Below are positions 37,523 to 49,022 of a stretch of 64,000 nucleotides of DNA, piece by piece. The stretch is taken from assembly GCF_932276165.1 (NCBI RefSeq), contig NC_064005.1, positions 6,820,001 through 6,884,000 on the forward strand, written 5' to 3'. This DNA comes from Plutella xylostella. Taxonomy: Eukaryota > Arthropoda > Insecta > Lepidoptera > Plutellidae. Made by a program: the position numbers and the translations under genes. Below the pieces are notes generated by a model. The model ran no database searches. It was not told the DNA's origin and worked only from the letters and a program-made list of their open reading frames with translations. The stretch's first letter is position 1, and each line of letters starts with the position of its first letter.

Positions 37523-38521
37523 TTTAAGTTTGCTAGCATCTCTCTATTCTATTACCGTGGTCTGTCACAATATAACCTAGATTTCTTCATCTGTTGGTAC
37601 GTCACGATCTTTGGCTATTATTATAATATATTATAGTAATTATTCCATTTCTAACATAACAAGTACATACTCGTACATCACTGAGGCAGCTCGAGTGTTT
37701 CTCGTAAGAACTATTTCTCGTGATGATTGATACATGTGATTCAAGTTGTCGCTGTCAATGAAATGTTTTTGTACGTAACTCATAGATAAGTGGAAGGAAT
37801 GTTAAACAAAAAATATCTAGATGTAAATTATTACCTGCAACTTAAGTCCACTGCGGTAATAACAAAATTATAGGTAAGCGTTTGAGAAAAACCTGAATGA
37901 AAGACAAGTGTTTATGTATACTTAAGTTTTTGCATAACATACAAATGTATGTAGTACAGTAGGTATAGAATTGAATATTGCACACTTTCGCAACATGAGT
38001 TGAGAATAAATCGCTGTCTAGTCGCATCACAAACGGTGTTGCAACTTATTGAAGATTGTAATCTAAATTACATCCATTCGAATATTTCAGATTTTCTTGT
38101 AAGTTTACATTAAAAAGCAAAATACCTTAATATGGCAGCTAAAACCAACACATTCAGAATAAAATCCAAATGCAACAGTCACAATATTACGCAGCACCCC
38201 TTCTGTACCAAAACCATAGAATATTTAAAGTTAACTCGGGTTTACCAAAACTGTCACTTTCCCATACGAAGCCACTATTACACAATAGCGTCCTAATCTC
38301 AAAGTAGCGTAACTATTTTAATAACCAGTAGCCGACAAACTTGATGGCAAGACATCGAACTGACAGATAAAAGCACCGTAAAGCAGCAGAATAGCCCCAT
38401 TAGCCGGTATATACTCCTTAGAGCACATAAAGCTGACACCCAAGTTTAGCTAACACGTACAAATAACTTTTAGCACCTATTATGTTTTGACTGCAGCTGA
38501 TCTGATCGGTGACAGTACTAG

Positions 38522-38655
38522 AGGGTTACTCTATACTGACGAAAAACGAATGACGAGAGCTGTCGTGCAATCGGCATGTTAAATACAACGAGATAGAGAC
38601 GTGGCTCGCGCAGCAGCGCTACGAAATTTCGTTTTTGTCATATGGAGTGACCCCT
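38522..38655 (+). mobile_element. MITE family 'GGTCACTC', copy 8
   Basis: AGGGTTACTCTATACTGACG on the left and TTTTTGTCATATGGAGTGAC then CCCT on the right. The core is complete, including GATAGAGACGTGGCTCGCGC and AGCAGCGCTACGAAATTTCG. A good reference copy of the family. Confidence 0.88.
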
Positions 38656-39369
38656 CTGCAGCTGTTGGCATACTATGTAGACTCTACATTGTAGAGGATA
38701 CTATAATTATGTCTTAATAATGAAATATAGGAATTAATTTGAAGAAAAAAATGATGGATATAGGTAAACGACTCACTTTATCCATAATAATTACCCGGTA
38801 ATTTTAAATAAATAAAGCAATTATGTTATGATAGTGATGAAGTGATGATACTGACTAAGACAAAGGCAGCCAGTGGCAGTGGTCCCTCTATTTTTTTTTG
38901 TTAATGGCTAATGGAGATATAAGTTTCGCCTGAAGGCGTATCTTTATCAGACTCACGTTTGATCTGTTACTTCCTAATGGTTTTGACCATTCGCATTCGT
39001 TTTTTTTAACGCCCTCTAACCCGCTGGACTGACGACCTTTATACGGATAGTAGTGGCTCCCTGTATGAAGATTTCGAAAGTCAGAGTGAAATACTGGTCC
39101 TTGTGACAGGCTCATATGTCAAGAAGTGGCCGATTATAGGCTGATGCCGAGAGCTTTAATCGCTTACGTCCCGGTGACCCATTAGTAAAACAGACACAAT
39201 AGATTTTTTTATCGTCTCTGATTTCTCGGGAGTGAGGGGTTAAACCATATAATCAACACATCAACTTATATTTTTGTCATCAACTCATAATTTGTCGCGT
39301 TACTTAAACTTCGACGATGCTATCAACACGTATAACCGGCCTCAACGGCACAAATAAACAAAGTTCCAA
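38656..39369. other. No gene found
   Basis: Contains a 75-codon minus-strand ORF (38888-39115) with no recognised domain. Confidence 0.5.
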
Positions 39370-39455
39370 GTGGACACAGCGGCGGCGGCGGCGGCGACGC
39401 GGGCGCAGGATTGTTGACGCCGCCGTCACGCGCGTCGCGGTCCCGGGTTGTAAAA
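39370..39455. other. GC-rich patch with a CGG repeat
   Basis: CAGCGGCGGCGGCGGCGGCG, then GACGCGGGCGCAGG and CGCCGCCGTCACGCGCGTCG, stands out from AT-rich flanks. Both strands are open for about 60-75 codons, as expected for a low-complexity CGG tract, and neither frame looks like a normal protein. It may be a CpG-rich promoter or 5' exon, or a mobile-element piece. A similar patch lies at 55180. Confidence 0.5.
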
Positions 39456-39580
39456 CAAAACATTGTTTCGGTGACTTACGGTGCGGCTGCCACATAAAAA
39501 AATCGAAGACTGAGGGTCACTTTACAAACGCTAAACGTATTTAAAATAGTATTTAAGTCAAATTTTAAATACATTTTGTA

Positions 39581-39651
39581 CAAAGACCTGACCCCTCTCA
39601 GAAACTCATTGTTATTATGAGAGGGGGGTCAGGTTTCTCTGCACCTGACCG
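39581..39651. mobile_element. Miniature palindromic element, 71 bp
   Basis: CAAAGACCTGACCCCTCTCA faces GAGAGGGGGGTCAGGTTTCT and CTGCACCTGACCG, with TA on both sides (39579-39580 and 39652-39653). It is a second copy of the 25242 element with a short deletion in the left arm. Confidence 0.75.
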
Positions 39652-39653
39652 TA

Positions 39654-40874
39654 CCAACTGACAAACGTTTGACAGGCTAGAGGCTACTAAATACGTTTAG
39701 CGTTTGGTGAAATTCCACCTGAGTCCACGAGTCTCCACTCTTACTCAATAGGCCGTAAGATGGCTTGTAAGACTTATAAGAGTTGGGCCAAGATATTTAA
39801 TGAAAAAAACACCAAGACATAAAATTCATAGTTTTCCGCAAATATGCCACAAGAGACACGTAGATACATTTAAAACTTTTATCACCTGTATTATAAGCAC
39901 GAAGTTAATAAAAAATACAGCATTAATGAAGTCACAATCATAAAGTTACGCCGTCCAGTCGCCAGTCCATCCATACTCTGTTTACAAAGTTTTTTTTATG
40001 AATAAAATGACTATAAAATATTAAAATTGGGAGCAACAGTATTAAAGTAAACAAATTCATGCACAACAGTATTCAAGTGGACCTATAATATTAAATGTAT
40101 TGAATTGAATATATGAACGTACATTGTATGGTAGGCAAAACAGTTACCTCCGGCTGGTTTTTTATAACTAATTCATACCAAATACCAACGTATTAAATGA
40201 AACTAAAAATTATTCTAACTACTTACAGTCTTTATTATTTCATACTTACAAAATTTATTTTCTAGTATTCGTTTCCTTGACTCTTTTTGTCGCCCTAGAA
40301 GCTTGTATGATCAGTAACAAAAACAGAATACATATTTTTTTTTCTATAATTTTTGTTGACGTTACTTTGTCTGAGATAGATAGTGAACATGGTCGCACCC
40401 TAAACCATTTGAATTAAAAACAGGATTACAAACTCATAAACTATTTTGTATGGGGTTACGAAATTATAATGTCTTCAGTGTATAGTTGCGTTGATCATAT
40501 TCATGAAAGAAGTATTATTTAATGATCCTGAATTTTATTAGTCCAAGTATTTTATAAAAGGAAATGTAAATTAATGGATGTTTTCTACTTTTGATATTTC
40601 AATCTATGAAGTTTACGATCTAACTCTGCTACTGCATACGATACTAAAATAGATGCTTAAGGAACTAACTGTGCCTGTACTTAAATGAAATACTATAGGA
40701 AGATTATGTAATCTGAAAGAAATACCTAGTTGCTTATTGTTGATTGTTTTAAAACAAAGTACAAATCGTATTGTAAAAATAACAACAGTTACTCCTATTG
40801 AAAATTATAAATACTGCTGGATTTAATGTAATGTAATGTATGAGCTACTTACCCTTTTCTACACATTTTGTGTA
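39654..40874. other. No gene found
   Basis: AT-rich sequence without a supported feature. Confidence 0.6.
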
Positions 40875-41085
40875 CGGTGGCCTGCGCCTAAAAGTATACA
40901 GGCGGAGTTTTTAAAATAGCGATCCCTGATGATGAAGGGTCCAGCTACATCTGTTATAAATCCGGGGACGTGTTGTGTGTGATGTGTGTAGCAGTGGTGT
41001 TTATGTGGATGTGCTTGAGCAGCATGTGAGCTTGAGATCGCTATTTTAAAAACTCCGCCTGTATACTTTTAGGCGCAGGCCACCG
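40875..41085 (+). mobile_element. 211-bp MITE with long inverted repeats, copy 1
   Basis: CGGTGGCCTGCGCCTAAAAG then TATACAGGCGGAGTTTTTAA faces its reverse complement, giving terminal repeats of about 50 bases. TA flanks both ends (40873-40874 and 41086-41087), pointing to Tc1/mariner-type mobilisation. The centre carries GATGATGAAGGGTCCAGC and TGTTGTGTGTGATGTGTGTA. The copy at 51450 is exactly the same length and almost identical, so the family moved recently. Confidence 0.9.
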
Positions 41086-41775
41086 TACCTATACATCTAC
41101 CTGTGTACCTATAAATGCATGTCTTTTATGAAATAATAATATGAAATAATAATTCATCCGCGTCAAAAATTACATTATCACGTTTAACACAAAATACTTA
41201 CCAACATTTACGACAAAAATTCGTCAAGGTACTTGCTCTAGTAGGATTTATCATTTATAAGCAATCCTGTTATTTAACGACACACGAACAAACGTATATC
41301 ATAATGTTCGAGTCACATAGTTTCCACATGTTGGTCACGCGTGTTAAATATCTATAAAGACTCAACAACTATTAGTACTTTTAAAAATTAAATACGAAAC
41401 TTTAATACGCGTTAAGCTGTAAAGAAGTAAGATCGTTTACGATACAATCGTTTTAACAAAGAAAAGATTGACATGACATTCCTAACTGATCATAGTGGAA
41501 AAAAGTGAACAACTTTTGTACTTACTAGTTTTTGAAAATCGCGAATGTTATAATGGTTTTCCCCATTAGCTTAAGTTGTTTAGTAATAAATTGGCCATGC
41601 TAACTTTCTGAACAAGAATGAAATGCTTAAAACCGTTTCGAGGAATATGCTTCCAGTACAATTTCTGGTCATCAGATTTTAAATTAGGTCTCTATTTTTA
41701 AAATTATTCAATAAAAACTAATAACCTTAATTTGTCCTTTCTATGACGTCACATTAGGATCATAGAGTCTAATAT

Positions 41776-42404
41776 ATATGTCGCAGTCATCTGGTTTAAT
41801 CTCCTGTTTGATTGAACCGCTAGCCCGTTCATTGGATGACACTACTCAGTTGAATGACTAATGAACAACTCGTCAAGTGGTTGACTGTAACGTCCAACGT
41901 CTTGACTGAACGTTATTCAGCGAAGTCGTTAAATGGGATATATTATAGCAACTTTGTAATGTCTGGTTAGGATGAACATGACCAGACAAGAGTCAACAAA
42001 AAGACTATGTTACAAAGCTCTCATCTCACAAATTAACTAAACAATAACAATAAACGTACCTTGATATTGTTGTTCATAATTATCCAGTTTCAGCACATTT
42101 TTTTCTTTGAAACTATCCGCCGGCGGTGAAATAATAGGTAAATCCACATAAATAACGCACTTTAAAGCTAATTTATTTGCAAAAAATAACAATACAAGTG
42201 CTTTTTGTGTCAGCTGTTCGCTGTTAGACGCCATATTTGTTTTATTCACCACCTGACGGATTTTAAGTCCGCTAACTAGTTGGACGTTTTGTGACGCTTG
42301 TACAATCAACGTTCGGCCTAGTCATACAACTGAATAGCGTCATCCAATGAACGGGCTAGCGGTTCAATCAAACAGGAGATTAAACCAGTTGCCTGCGACA
42401 TATA
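41776..42404. mobile_element. Element with about 88-bp terminal inverted repeats
   Basis: TATATGTCGCAG, GGTTTAATCTCCTGTTTGAT and TGAACCGCTAGCCCGTTCAT then TGGATGAC at the left are mirrored at the right end (GTCATCCAATGAACGGGCTA through CTGCGACATATA). Further inward the arms remain partly related (GTCCAACGTC / TTGGACGTTTTG). At about 630 bases it is too short for a transposase, so non-autonomous. It carries an exon-like ORF (next entry). Confidence 0.85.
42060..42234 (-). pseudogene. Exon-like ORF inside the inverted-repeat element
   Basis: An ATG in a good context (AACAAATATGG) opens a frame beginning MASNSEQLTQKALVLLFFAN and ending NYEQQYQ at a consensus donor (CAAG/GTACGT). It is 58 codons with mixed hydrophobic content and no motif I recognise. 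It could be the first exon of the parent element's own gene, left when the rest was deleted, or a host exon captured between the inverted repeats. No second exon lies inside the element. Confidence 0.45.
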
Positions 42405-43888
42405 TACTGATTAGGATATATGCACAGAATGCATTTGCCTACAAAACGTCAATAAACGCAAACCTCATGTACTCTGTGAAATTATCTTCGTGATCGTGGC
42501 TATAAACAAACTTTTAGCAGTAGGATAAGTATTCCATTGCATTCAACTTGCTCTTTCGTATTTGGTGTAATAAGTAGCTGTAGTAGTCTGCAACTGACAA
42601 TTACATACTTATTTGACTAGTAAAGTGTTTGTCGCCGGCATTGTAAGTAGAAGAAGTAGTTTTAGACTTGTAATGAGATATACTTCATCGTATTTAAAGG
42701 CCAAAACTTCCCAATAATCACATTGAATCGTATCTCATCTCTCGTTTCCAAACCGATATTTAACAGGTGATCAGAAAGTTTAAATGTTAGTGTCGAAAAT
42801 AATAAGCAAAAGGTAATAAAGTAGTGTTTCTTTGAAACGGATGCGTGAAGCTAACTTAGATTGACAACTGTGACTCAGTGTAGGACTGAACGGCCGTTTA
42901 TGTTAATTTTGTAAATACGCGTCTTTGACAAAGATATAAAATGTATTTCGAAATTACGCGTTTGATTTATGGGTCGTCGTAAAAATTCAGAAGGTCGGTA
43001 AAGGAATTGGAGTTTTCGACGGTTCTTTGTTTAGCCAAGTGACCAATGCAATATTATTTTTATAAAATTATTTATTACAAACTTGTACAAAGGCGAACTT
43101 AATGCTAGTAGCACTCTCTACCAGTTAACCTTTGGTGATGTCGAGAAAGTGATTGGTAGTGATATAGTTTGCGAGAGGAAATAATTTTATCTCTGTTATT
43201 AAGTCACTGAAATATACAAAACTTACATCATAATGATTGTAAAATATTACGTCTTGAAATTTCGAGGGGAAAAAACGCGAGTTTTTAATTCATTACTATT
43301 TAAAGTATAGTCAGTTAACTATTAATTGATTGCAGATTGATTACAAATAATTAATTTTAATACGTTCACTAACAAATTGTTAAATTGGACCAAGAAAACT
43401 ATACTGTATTAAAAAAACTGGCATTACTTACTAACATATACTTAATGCAACATTGTTGCGTGTGGTGAAACTATAAAATGTTGTCGATTTCTTCAGGCTA
43501 ATTACACATTCTATTTTAAATAATTACCTCAATAGGTAAGTAGAGTATTCGTACGAGAAGTCTTTTAAGCAATTCTTAAAGACTATGTAGGAAATCTATA
43601 TTTATGATATATGTTTATCTATGTATTAATTGTATGTACCTACTAGATATGTAGATATAGTTCTTAGAAGCTTCGGCCTCTTTTAAGCGGAGGAAGAATT
43701 TGGATCTTAGCTTTTGCTCTTTAAAAGTTTTGGATTATTTAGAATCGATGATAATAAATTAAGATTAATAAGGTACATTTATGCTGTCGAAATGAATTTT
43801 TCTGACAGTAAAATGTTCTATTTTAGTTACTCTACACTTGAGAAAATAAAAAAGTATAACAAACTTGAAAACATATAGGTACTTGCAG
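42405..43888. other. No gene found
   Basis: AT-rich sequence with no supported feature up to the candidate acceptor at 43881-43888. Confidence 0.55.
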
Positions 43889-43968
43889 CCACAACCCTGC
43901 GGCGCGGCCTGAAGCGAGGGGCGCGGGCAGTGTGTCATTCACCGCACATTTAATTTTATTCAATAAAA
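43889..43968 (+). other. Candidate short terminal exon
   Basis: ACTTGCAG is followed by a short GC-rich stretch (CCACAACCCTGCGGCGCGGC, GAAGCGAGGGGCGCGGGCAG). In one frame it reads TTLRRGLKRGARAVCHSPHI and stops. AATAAA lies at 43962, about ten bases beyond the stop. Acceptor, GC3 bias, stop and polyadenylation signal are all present, but the piece is very short and another frame stays open longer. It would be a third plus-strand 3' end beside 29294 and 58805. Confidence 0.3.
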
Positions 43969-44460
43969 AAAAGTTCCATTCATAGGTATAGAACGTCCAA
44001 CTTTGTGGTTAAAATTGGGTTTCGAACAATATATGTATAAACTTTCCTCTACAATAAAGGATATCGAATAAACTTTATAAAAATTCTTATTGCTATAGGC
44101 ACTTGTTTCCAAGTATTTTTTCTGTACGTGCTCCGTTTGACGGAACCACAGGACCGCCGACACAAAAACATGAATAAAATAAAATGCAACAGATGTTTAA
44201 ACAATTTGTATTGATCAATTTACAATGTGAATAAAACGTTTCAGTATTCTGTAAACATCGATCTTATTCACTGTCTTCTTATGAGGGAAGTTTTTGTCAT
44301 TTGATATCGGTTGATATATCTTTACTCTTGTCTGATGGTGGTGTAGGTACTGAAGGTGAATTATGCAGCCTCCGTGCAACCCACGAGTGTGGTTACCTAA
44401 CCATATAATTTTACCATCTCACATAGAGTTACAGTACAAATGAGCGTAGTTATTAGGTAT

Positions 44461-45930
44461 ACAGGGTGTTAACTAGAATGCGTTTGAGCGGGAAATGGGG
44501 GTTAGTATTAGTCTAACCAAGCACGTTTCTAAGAAAAAAAACATCAGAATCTCGAATATTTATGTTTAAAGTCTAAAGTAAAGTGGAAAGTTTTACCTTA
44601 ATCAAAAACATGGTCACCCTACACAAACACATAACCAATGAGACATTCGATTGCAAGAGAACACACACTGTAAATTTGTTATCAACTTAACTTTTCATAA
44701 TTTATTTGATGTAACTATGATTGTAATTAATTACACAGTAGGTAATAACAATTATTAAATAAAATTGAAATTATTCATGGTGATTAATGACATACTAATC
44801 AACAATTAAACAGCTGATGTGCATAAAGTTTCATAGATCGTACAGAATATAATTTATGACTTTCTAGGAGCTCAGAACAATAATTAAACCTTTTTACTCA
44901 GAATAAGGTAAGCGTTTAGTATTCACCCTTGATACTCACCACGTTTTATTTTTCTTTTATTACCTAAAGATGCGTACAGACCGGCCCAACGAACGCCCAC
45001 CGATGGACATTTATCATACATAATACAGGGGCAGATTGAGCAACGAAGGTCAACAAAACCCGTTCGTTGGCGTTCGTTTGGCCGGTCTGTACGCAGCTAA
45101 AGATAAAAGACCACAATGCATAACAGGATGATAACAGGGTCTACTTCAATGGAGAATTGGTTTACTTACACTCGCTCATCTCGATTTGTGTTGTGTACTT
45201 GCGATTGAGACGTCTTTGATGACGAATAGTACGGAAATCCTCATAATAAGTACCTATGGCCTCACTTCGAATACCAGTAGAATAATAACAATCTCGCGTA
45301 TCATAACCATCGAGTATTTATGATAGTCATTACCTTCTCTGTGGATCTAGTCTGTCAGTCAGTCATTGTTGTTTACTTGTTTACAATCATTTTTTACAAT
45401 TATTACCTAAAAGGGAAAAGGTACCTACAATTCTATCTTTTGATTACCAAGCCTTGTTCCTCATCTCGTTTTATGTTGTGCTGTGCTGTGAATACGTGTG
45501 ACCTATGTTATGAAGCATAAAATGAAACTGTTCTGTATTCATAAAAGATAATTATTGTGTATCAATAAAGTGATACTTATGGAGTAAAATGAAATGTCTA
45601 CAATGGATTGGGTACTTTGAGTACCCAAAATCTCGGTAGGTACCTTGACGATGTGGCTCCAAGTGTGGTGCTGATGCACGCATACTTTTTTATTGACCTT
45701 GGCTTTGATTTTTTTGGCCTTGACCTTGGCTTTCAAGTTCATGGTCATTCTGTCAAACGTACCTAAACATGAATAGGGTGACTATGAAATTTTAAAATGA
45801 ACTAAATAAAACTGTTTTATGTTGGTCAGCTTAAAGCAAATAAAATACGTTTTTTAATGTCTTATCGTGTTCAGTATCATCAGCTGTATCTACCATTTCC
45901 CGCTCCAACGCAATCAAGTTAACACCCTGT
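44461..45930. mobile_element. 1.47-kb element with 38-bp imperfect terminal repeats
   Basis: ACAGGGTGTTAACTAGAATG, CGTTTGAGCGGGAAATGG faces CCATTTCCCGCTCCAACGCA, ATCAAGTTAACACCCTGT. TAT flanks both ends. Interior ORFs (45320-45520 plus, 45539-45748 minus) have no transposase motifs, so it is a non-autonomous derivative. The 125-bp hAT-like element at 44971 is nested in it. Confidence 0.8.
44971..45095. mobile_element. hAT-like MITE nested in the 1.47-kb element
   Basis: TGCGTACAGACCGGCCCAAC then GAACGCC faces GGCGTTCGTTTGGCCGGTCT then GTACGCA. The flanks CCTAAAGA and GCTAAAGA match at seven of eight bases, which fits an 8-bp hAT target-site duplication with one change. Confidence 0.8.
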
Positions 45931-45944
45931 TATATTTAATCAGA

Positions 45945-46111
45945 CCCCTTAGCATGAATTTTCATCGTGAACGTGAAGTAGAATTCATCGAGTAATTTTG
46001 TATGAAAATATGAACAGCGCCCCTGGCGGTCAGTAGTAGAACTAAAATTTTCTTTCAAAATTCATCGAGAAATTTCACGTCACGTTCACGATGAAAATTC
46101 ATGCTAAGGGG
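45945..46111. mobile_element. 167-bp MITE
   Basis: CCCCTTAGCATGAATTTTCA, TCGTGAACGTGAA faces its near-perfect reverse complement, ending CATGCTAAGGGG. TCAGA occurs directly at both ends (45940-45944 and 46112-46116) as a 5-bp target-site duplication. It sits only 14 bases from the end of the previous element. Confidence 0.85.
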
Positions 46112-46500
46112 TCAGATCCCTTATTTATTACATTAAGGCGAAGTTGCATGAAGGAACTTTAAACTATCATATATAAGTCGACCTTAAATCTATGTCTATT
46201 TTTGTCCGTATGCCTTATGCCGATATGCCGTATCGCCTTGGTTTAAAATTCCTTCGAAGGTAAATCGTTTTTCTTTAAACAGAATCCAGGATACCTATCC
46301 ACCCGTTCAATATCTATCTTAACAGTATCATTTGTAGTTCGAAATGCATAAATAAATGTAGTAAACTTTATTTCCTGGCCTAGGGTTGCCTGCTGAATAT
46401 CTAGATCTACTTACTTGCTACCTTTTTGAATAAAACATCTCGCTACTGGAATAAACCACCTCCCGCGCTGATACCCTATTGCTATAGATAATATTACATC

Positions 46501-46640
46501 TTTAATAGATAGATAGAATACACATTATTTGTACACCAACAAAGAATAATAAGATTAACAAATTGCAACTTAATTAGGGTACAAAAGGAGGTCTTATCAC
46601 TAAAAGCGCTGCCAGACAACCTTTGGATGGAGGGAATAAG
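46501..46640 (-). mobile_element. LINE 3' end fragment
   Basis: Reverse copy of the 3080 repeat: a TAGATAGATAGA tail, GTACACCAACAAAGAATAAT, GTACAAAAGGAGGTCTTATC and a GCGCTGCCAGACAACC stretch that extends further 5' than in the 3080 copy. Confidence 0.6.
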
Positions 46641-47419
46641 AGATTAAGATTGGGTGTAGATAGAATACCTTTCAGCGTATCCCCTCTACAATCAAACGAT
46701 TGTAACAAAAGTATGTAATTATGCATACGAATTGCGATAAAAACTAAATAAAACGGTATAGTACGTTCAAGCTAAGATTGCCATCGTAACTGGGACTGGG
46801 GCCGCAGGTTTACTGCCGCTATTTCGGTTGCGACGTGACGTTTAGATGGAAAGGTTTCGTGTGCGTTTCCTTTGCTCGGCCACAGAGAATATAAAAGGGG
46901 ACTCAATTAGCATTACGAATAGAAATGGTACCTACATCCCTTGCAGAAGATTATTATTTATTTTTGTAATATATAGATTTCAATGCGTAAAAATATAGAT
47001 AGTACACTAAACTATCGAGTTAATATTTTACACCGATGTTCGAAATCGTGAATCGTTGAAAGGAGGATATGGTTCGGCCACGCACTCTTTAACTAGAACT
47101 CGCTAAAATGTAATAGGTATTATGATATTTTTACAATTGAATTGTTATTAAACTTTGTAAGTACATGGAGGTGCAAAGCAAATGCACACAAAGGTTTCAC
47201 GGTACAGCTCGCCAGCTTAACGGGAACGAGGCATACCTCGGAATTGAATTACTGTGCTTCGACCGTCAACTTTAACATAAATATGTATCGATTTCGTTAC
47301 TTAGGTAATTACTTACTTAGATAATTCATTTCATATTTTGTGAGTATGTAATTTATGCCTTGCAATAAAAATTTTATCCATGTTCTATGCACCTATGTAG
47401 GTAGCATATGTATAATGTA
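46641..47419. other. No gene found
   Basis: No supported feature. Confidence 0.55.
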
Positions 47420-48090
47420 AAAACCGGCCAAGTGCGAGTCGGGCCGATTTACTCGGAAACTATAAGTACTACAGTGATGAAATTTGATGGGAATATGTGT
47501 TGTATGAACCGCTACAAAAATATGACACGAAATAGTAAAAAAAAGAATTGGGGGTGGGGCCCCCCATACATGTAACTGGGGGATGAATTTTTTTTTTTCG
47601 ATGTACATACCCGTGTGGGGTATCAATGGAAAGGTCTTTTAAAATGATATAAAGTTTTCTAAAAAACATTTTTCTTAAAGTGAACGGTTTTTGAGAAATC
47701 AGCTCTCAAAGTCGTAAAAAGTATGTCCCCCCCCCTCTATTTTTATAACTACGGGGTATAAAATTCTAAAAAAATAGAGGTGATGCATGCTAATTAACTC
47801 TTTCAACGATTTTTGGTTTGATCAAAGTATCTCTTATAGTTTTTGAGATAGGTTGATTTAACTGTAATTGCTGCTACGGAACCCTTTGTGCGCGAACAAA
47901 GGGTTCCGTAGCAGCAATTACAATTTCGTGTCATATTTTTGTAGCGGTTCATACAACACATATTCCCATCAAATTTCATCACTGTAGTACTTATAGTTTC
48001 CGAGTAAATCGGCTGTGACAGACGGACAGACGGACATGACGAAACTATAAGGGTTCCGTTTTTGCCATTTTGGCTACGGAACCCTAAAAA
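47420..48090. mobile_element. 'GGCCAAGTGCGAGTCGG' repeat, inverted compound copy
   Basis: It begins AAACCGGCCAAGTGCGAGTC and ends GCCATTTTGGCTACGGAACC, both typical of a repeat family widespread in Lepidoptera. Here two parts lie in opposite orientation: 47444-47533 is the near-exact reverse complement of 47923-48012 (90 bases). A perfect hairpin sits at the junction. Shorter relatives occur at 140-185 and 3228-3275. Confidence 0.7.
47863..47922. repeat. Perfect 27-bp hairpin
   Basis: TGTAATTGCTGCTACGGAAC then CCTTTGT is followed by a 6-base loop GCGCGA and its exact reverse complement. It marks the turning point of the inverted compound repeat. Confidence 0.9.
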
Positions 48091-48402
48091 GGTAGGTAGG
48101 TACCAATTTTTATTTTTTTTGTGTTTTGTACCAAAAATGTTTAGTGACACATTCAATAAAAGTTGAATCCGAAAATGGTTGCCAAAGCAATCGGGAGCCT
48201 GTACTACATTAATTTAGTTGGATTATCTCTACATTAGATATATAGAATATTCTTAATTCCCCTATCACAGGCTAACGTGGCAATACGCTAGCGTTGTACG
48301 ATACTACACAAACATATGGTTAAAGAACAGCGCCAACGTAGTTACTTTTGCACTAACAAATTTGCCTTACATTTTGACAGTGACAGTTGACGATACGCAA
48401 CG

Positions 48403-49017
48403 TTAGATTCGAGGTTCGAAAATCTTGTAATCGCTGCACTGCTCTACATAAGTTAGTTTCTGCTCTACATTGGATATATTCAGCTCTACATTAGATAGTT
48501 TCTGCTTTACATTCGTTTGTTTCTGCTCTACATTCATTATTTTCTGCTCTACATTAGTTATAATAATTTCAACATTAGCTATATTCTGCTCTACATTCGA
48601 TATATGCTGCTCTACATTAGATACTTTCAGTTCTACATTCGATATATTCTGCTCTACATAAGTTTGTTTCTGCTCTACATTCCATATATTCTGCTCTACA
48701 TTATTTACTTTCTGCTCAACATTCGATATATTCTGCTCTACATTAGTTATTATAAGCTCTACATAGGCTATATTCTGCTCTACATTCGATATGTTCTGCT
48801 CTACATTCGATATATTCTGCTCTACATTCGATATATTCTGCTCTACATTCCTTAGTTTCTAATCTACATTCCATATATTCTGCTCTACATTAGCCATATT
48901 CAGCTCTACATTACTTAGTTTCTGTGTGTCATTACTTACTTGTCTAAGGGCATTCATTACATTATCATTCATTAGACACGAACAATAAGATGAGATTGGA
49001 TCTGGATCACCCGCCAT
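48403..49017 (-). pseudogene. Heptad-repeat coiled-coil protein gene, one nonsense codon
   Basis: An ATG at 49017 (context ACAAATATGG) opens 204 codons that end in TAA at 48403-48405. A 26-residue start (MAGDPDPISSYCSCLMNDNV, then MNALRQ) leads into 23-24 heptads of the form NVEQNIS, with V and I or L spaced 3 and 4 apart as in the a and d positions of a coiled coil. The tail is CSDYKIFEPRI. The array on DNA is a 21-bp tandem repeat with the phase kept from 48442 to 48930 without one indel. Codon 53 is TAG (48861-48859), in NVD*KLRNVEQ, where neighbours have CAG, so it is disabled or read through. Variation is mostly at b, c, e and f positions. A family A repeat inserted six bases upstream of the ATG, in the leader. 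The plus-strand 112-codon ORF here is a by-product of the period. Partner and function unknown. Confidence 0.7.
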
Positions 49018-49022
49018 ATTTG

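Noticed and set aside
48517..48855. 112-codon plus-strand ORF with (F/I)LLYIRY repeats as a membrane protein
   Set aside because: It exists because the 21-bp period keeps any frame open. The minus-strand frame has a real start, a non-repetitive N-terminus and a coiled-coil pattern, so that reading is preferred.
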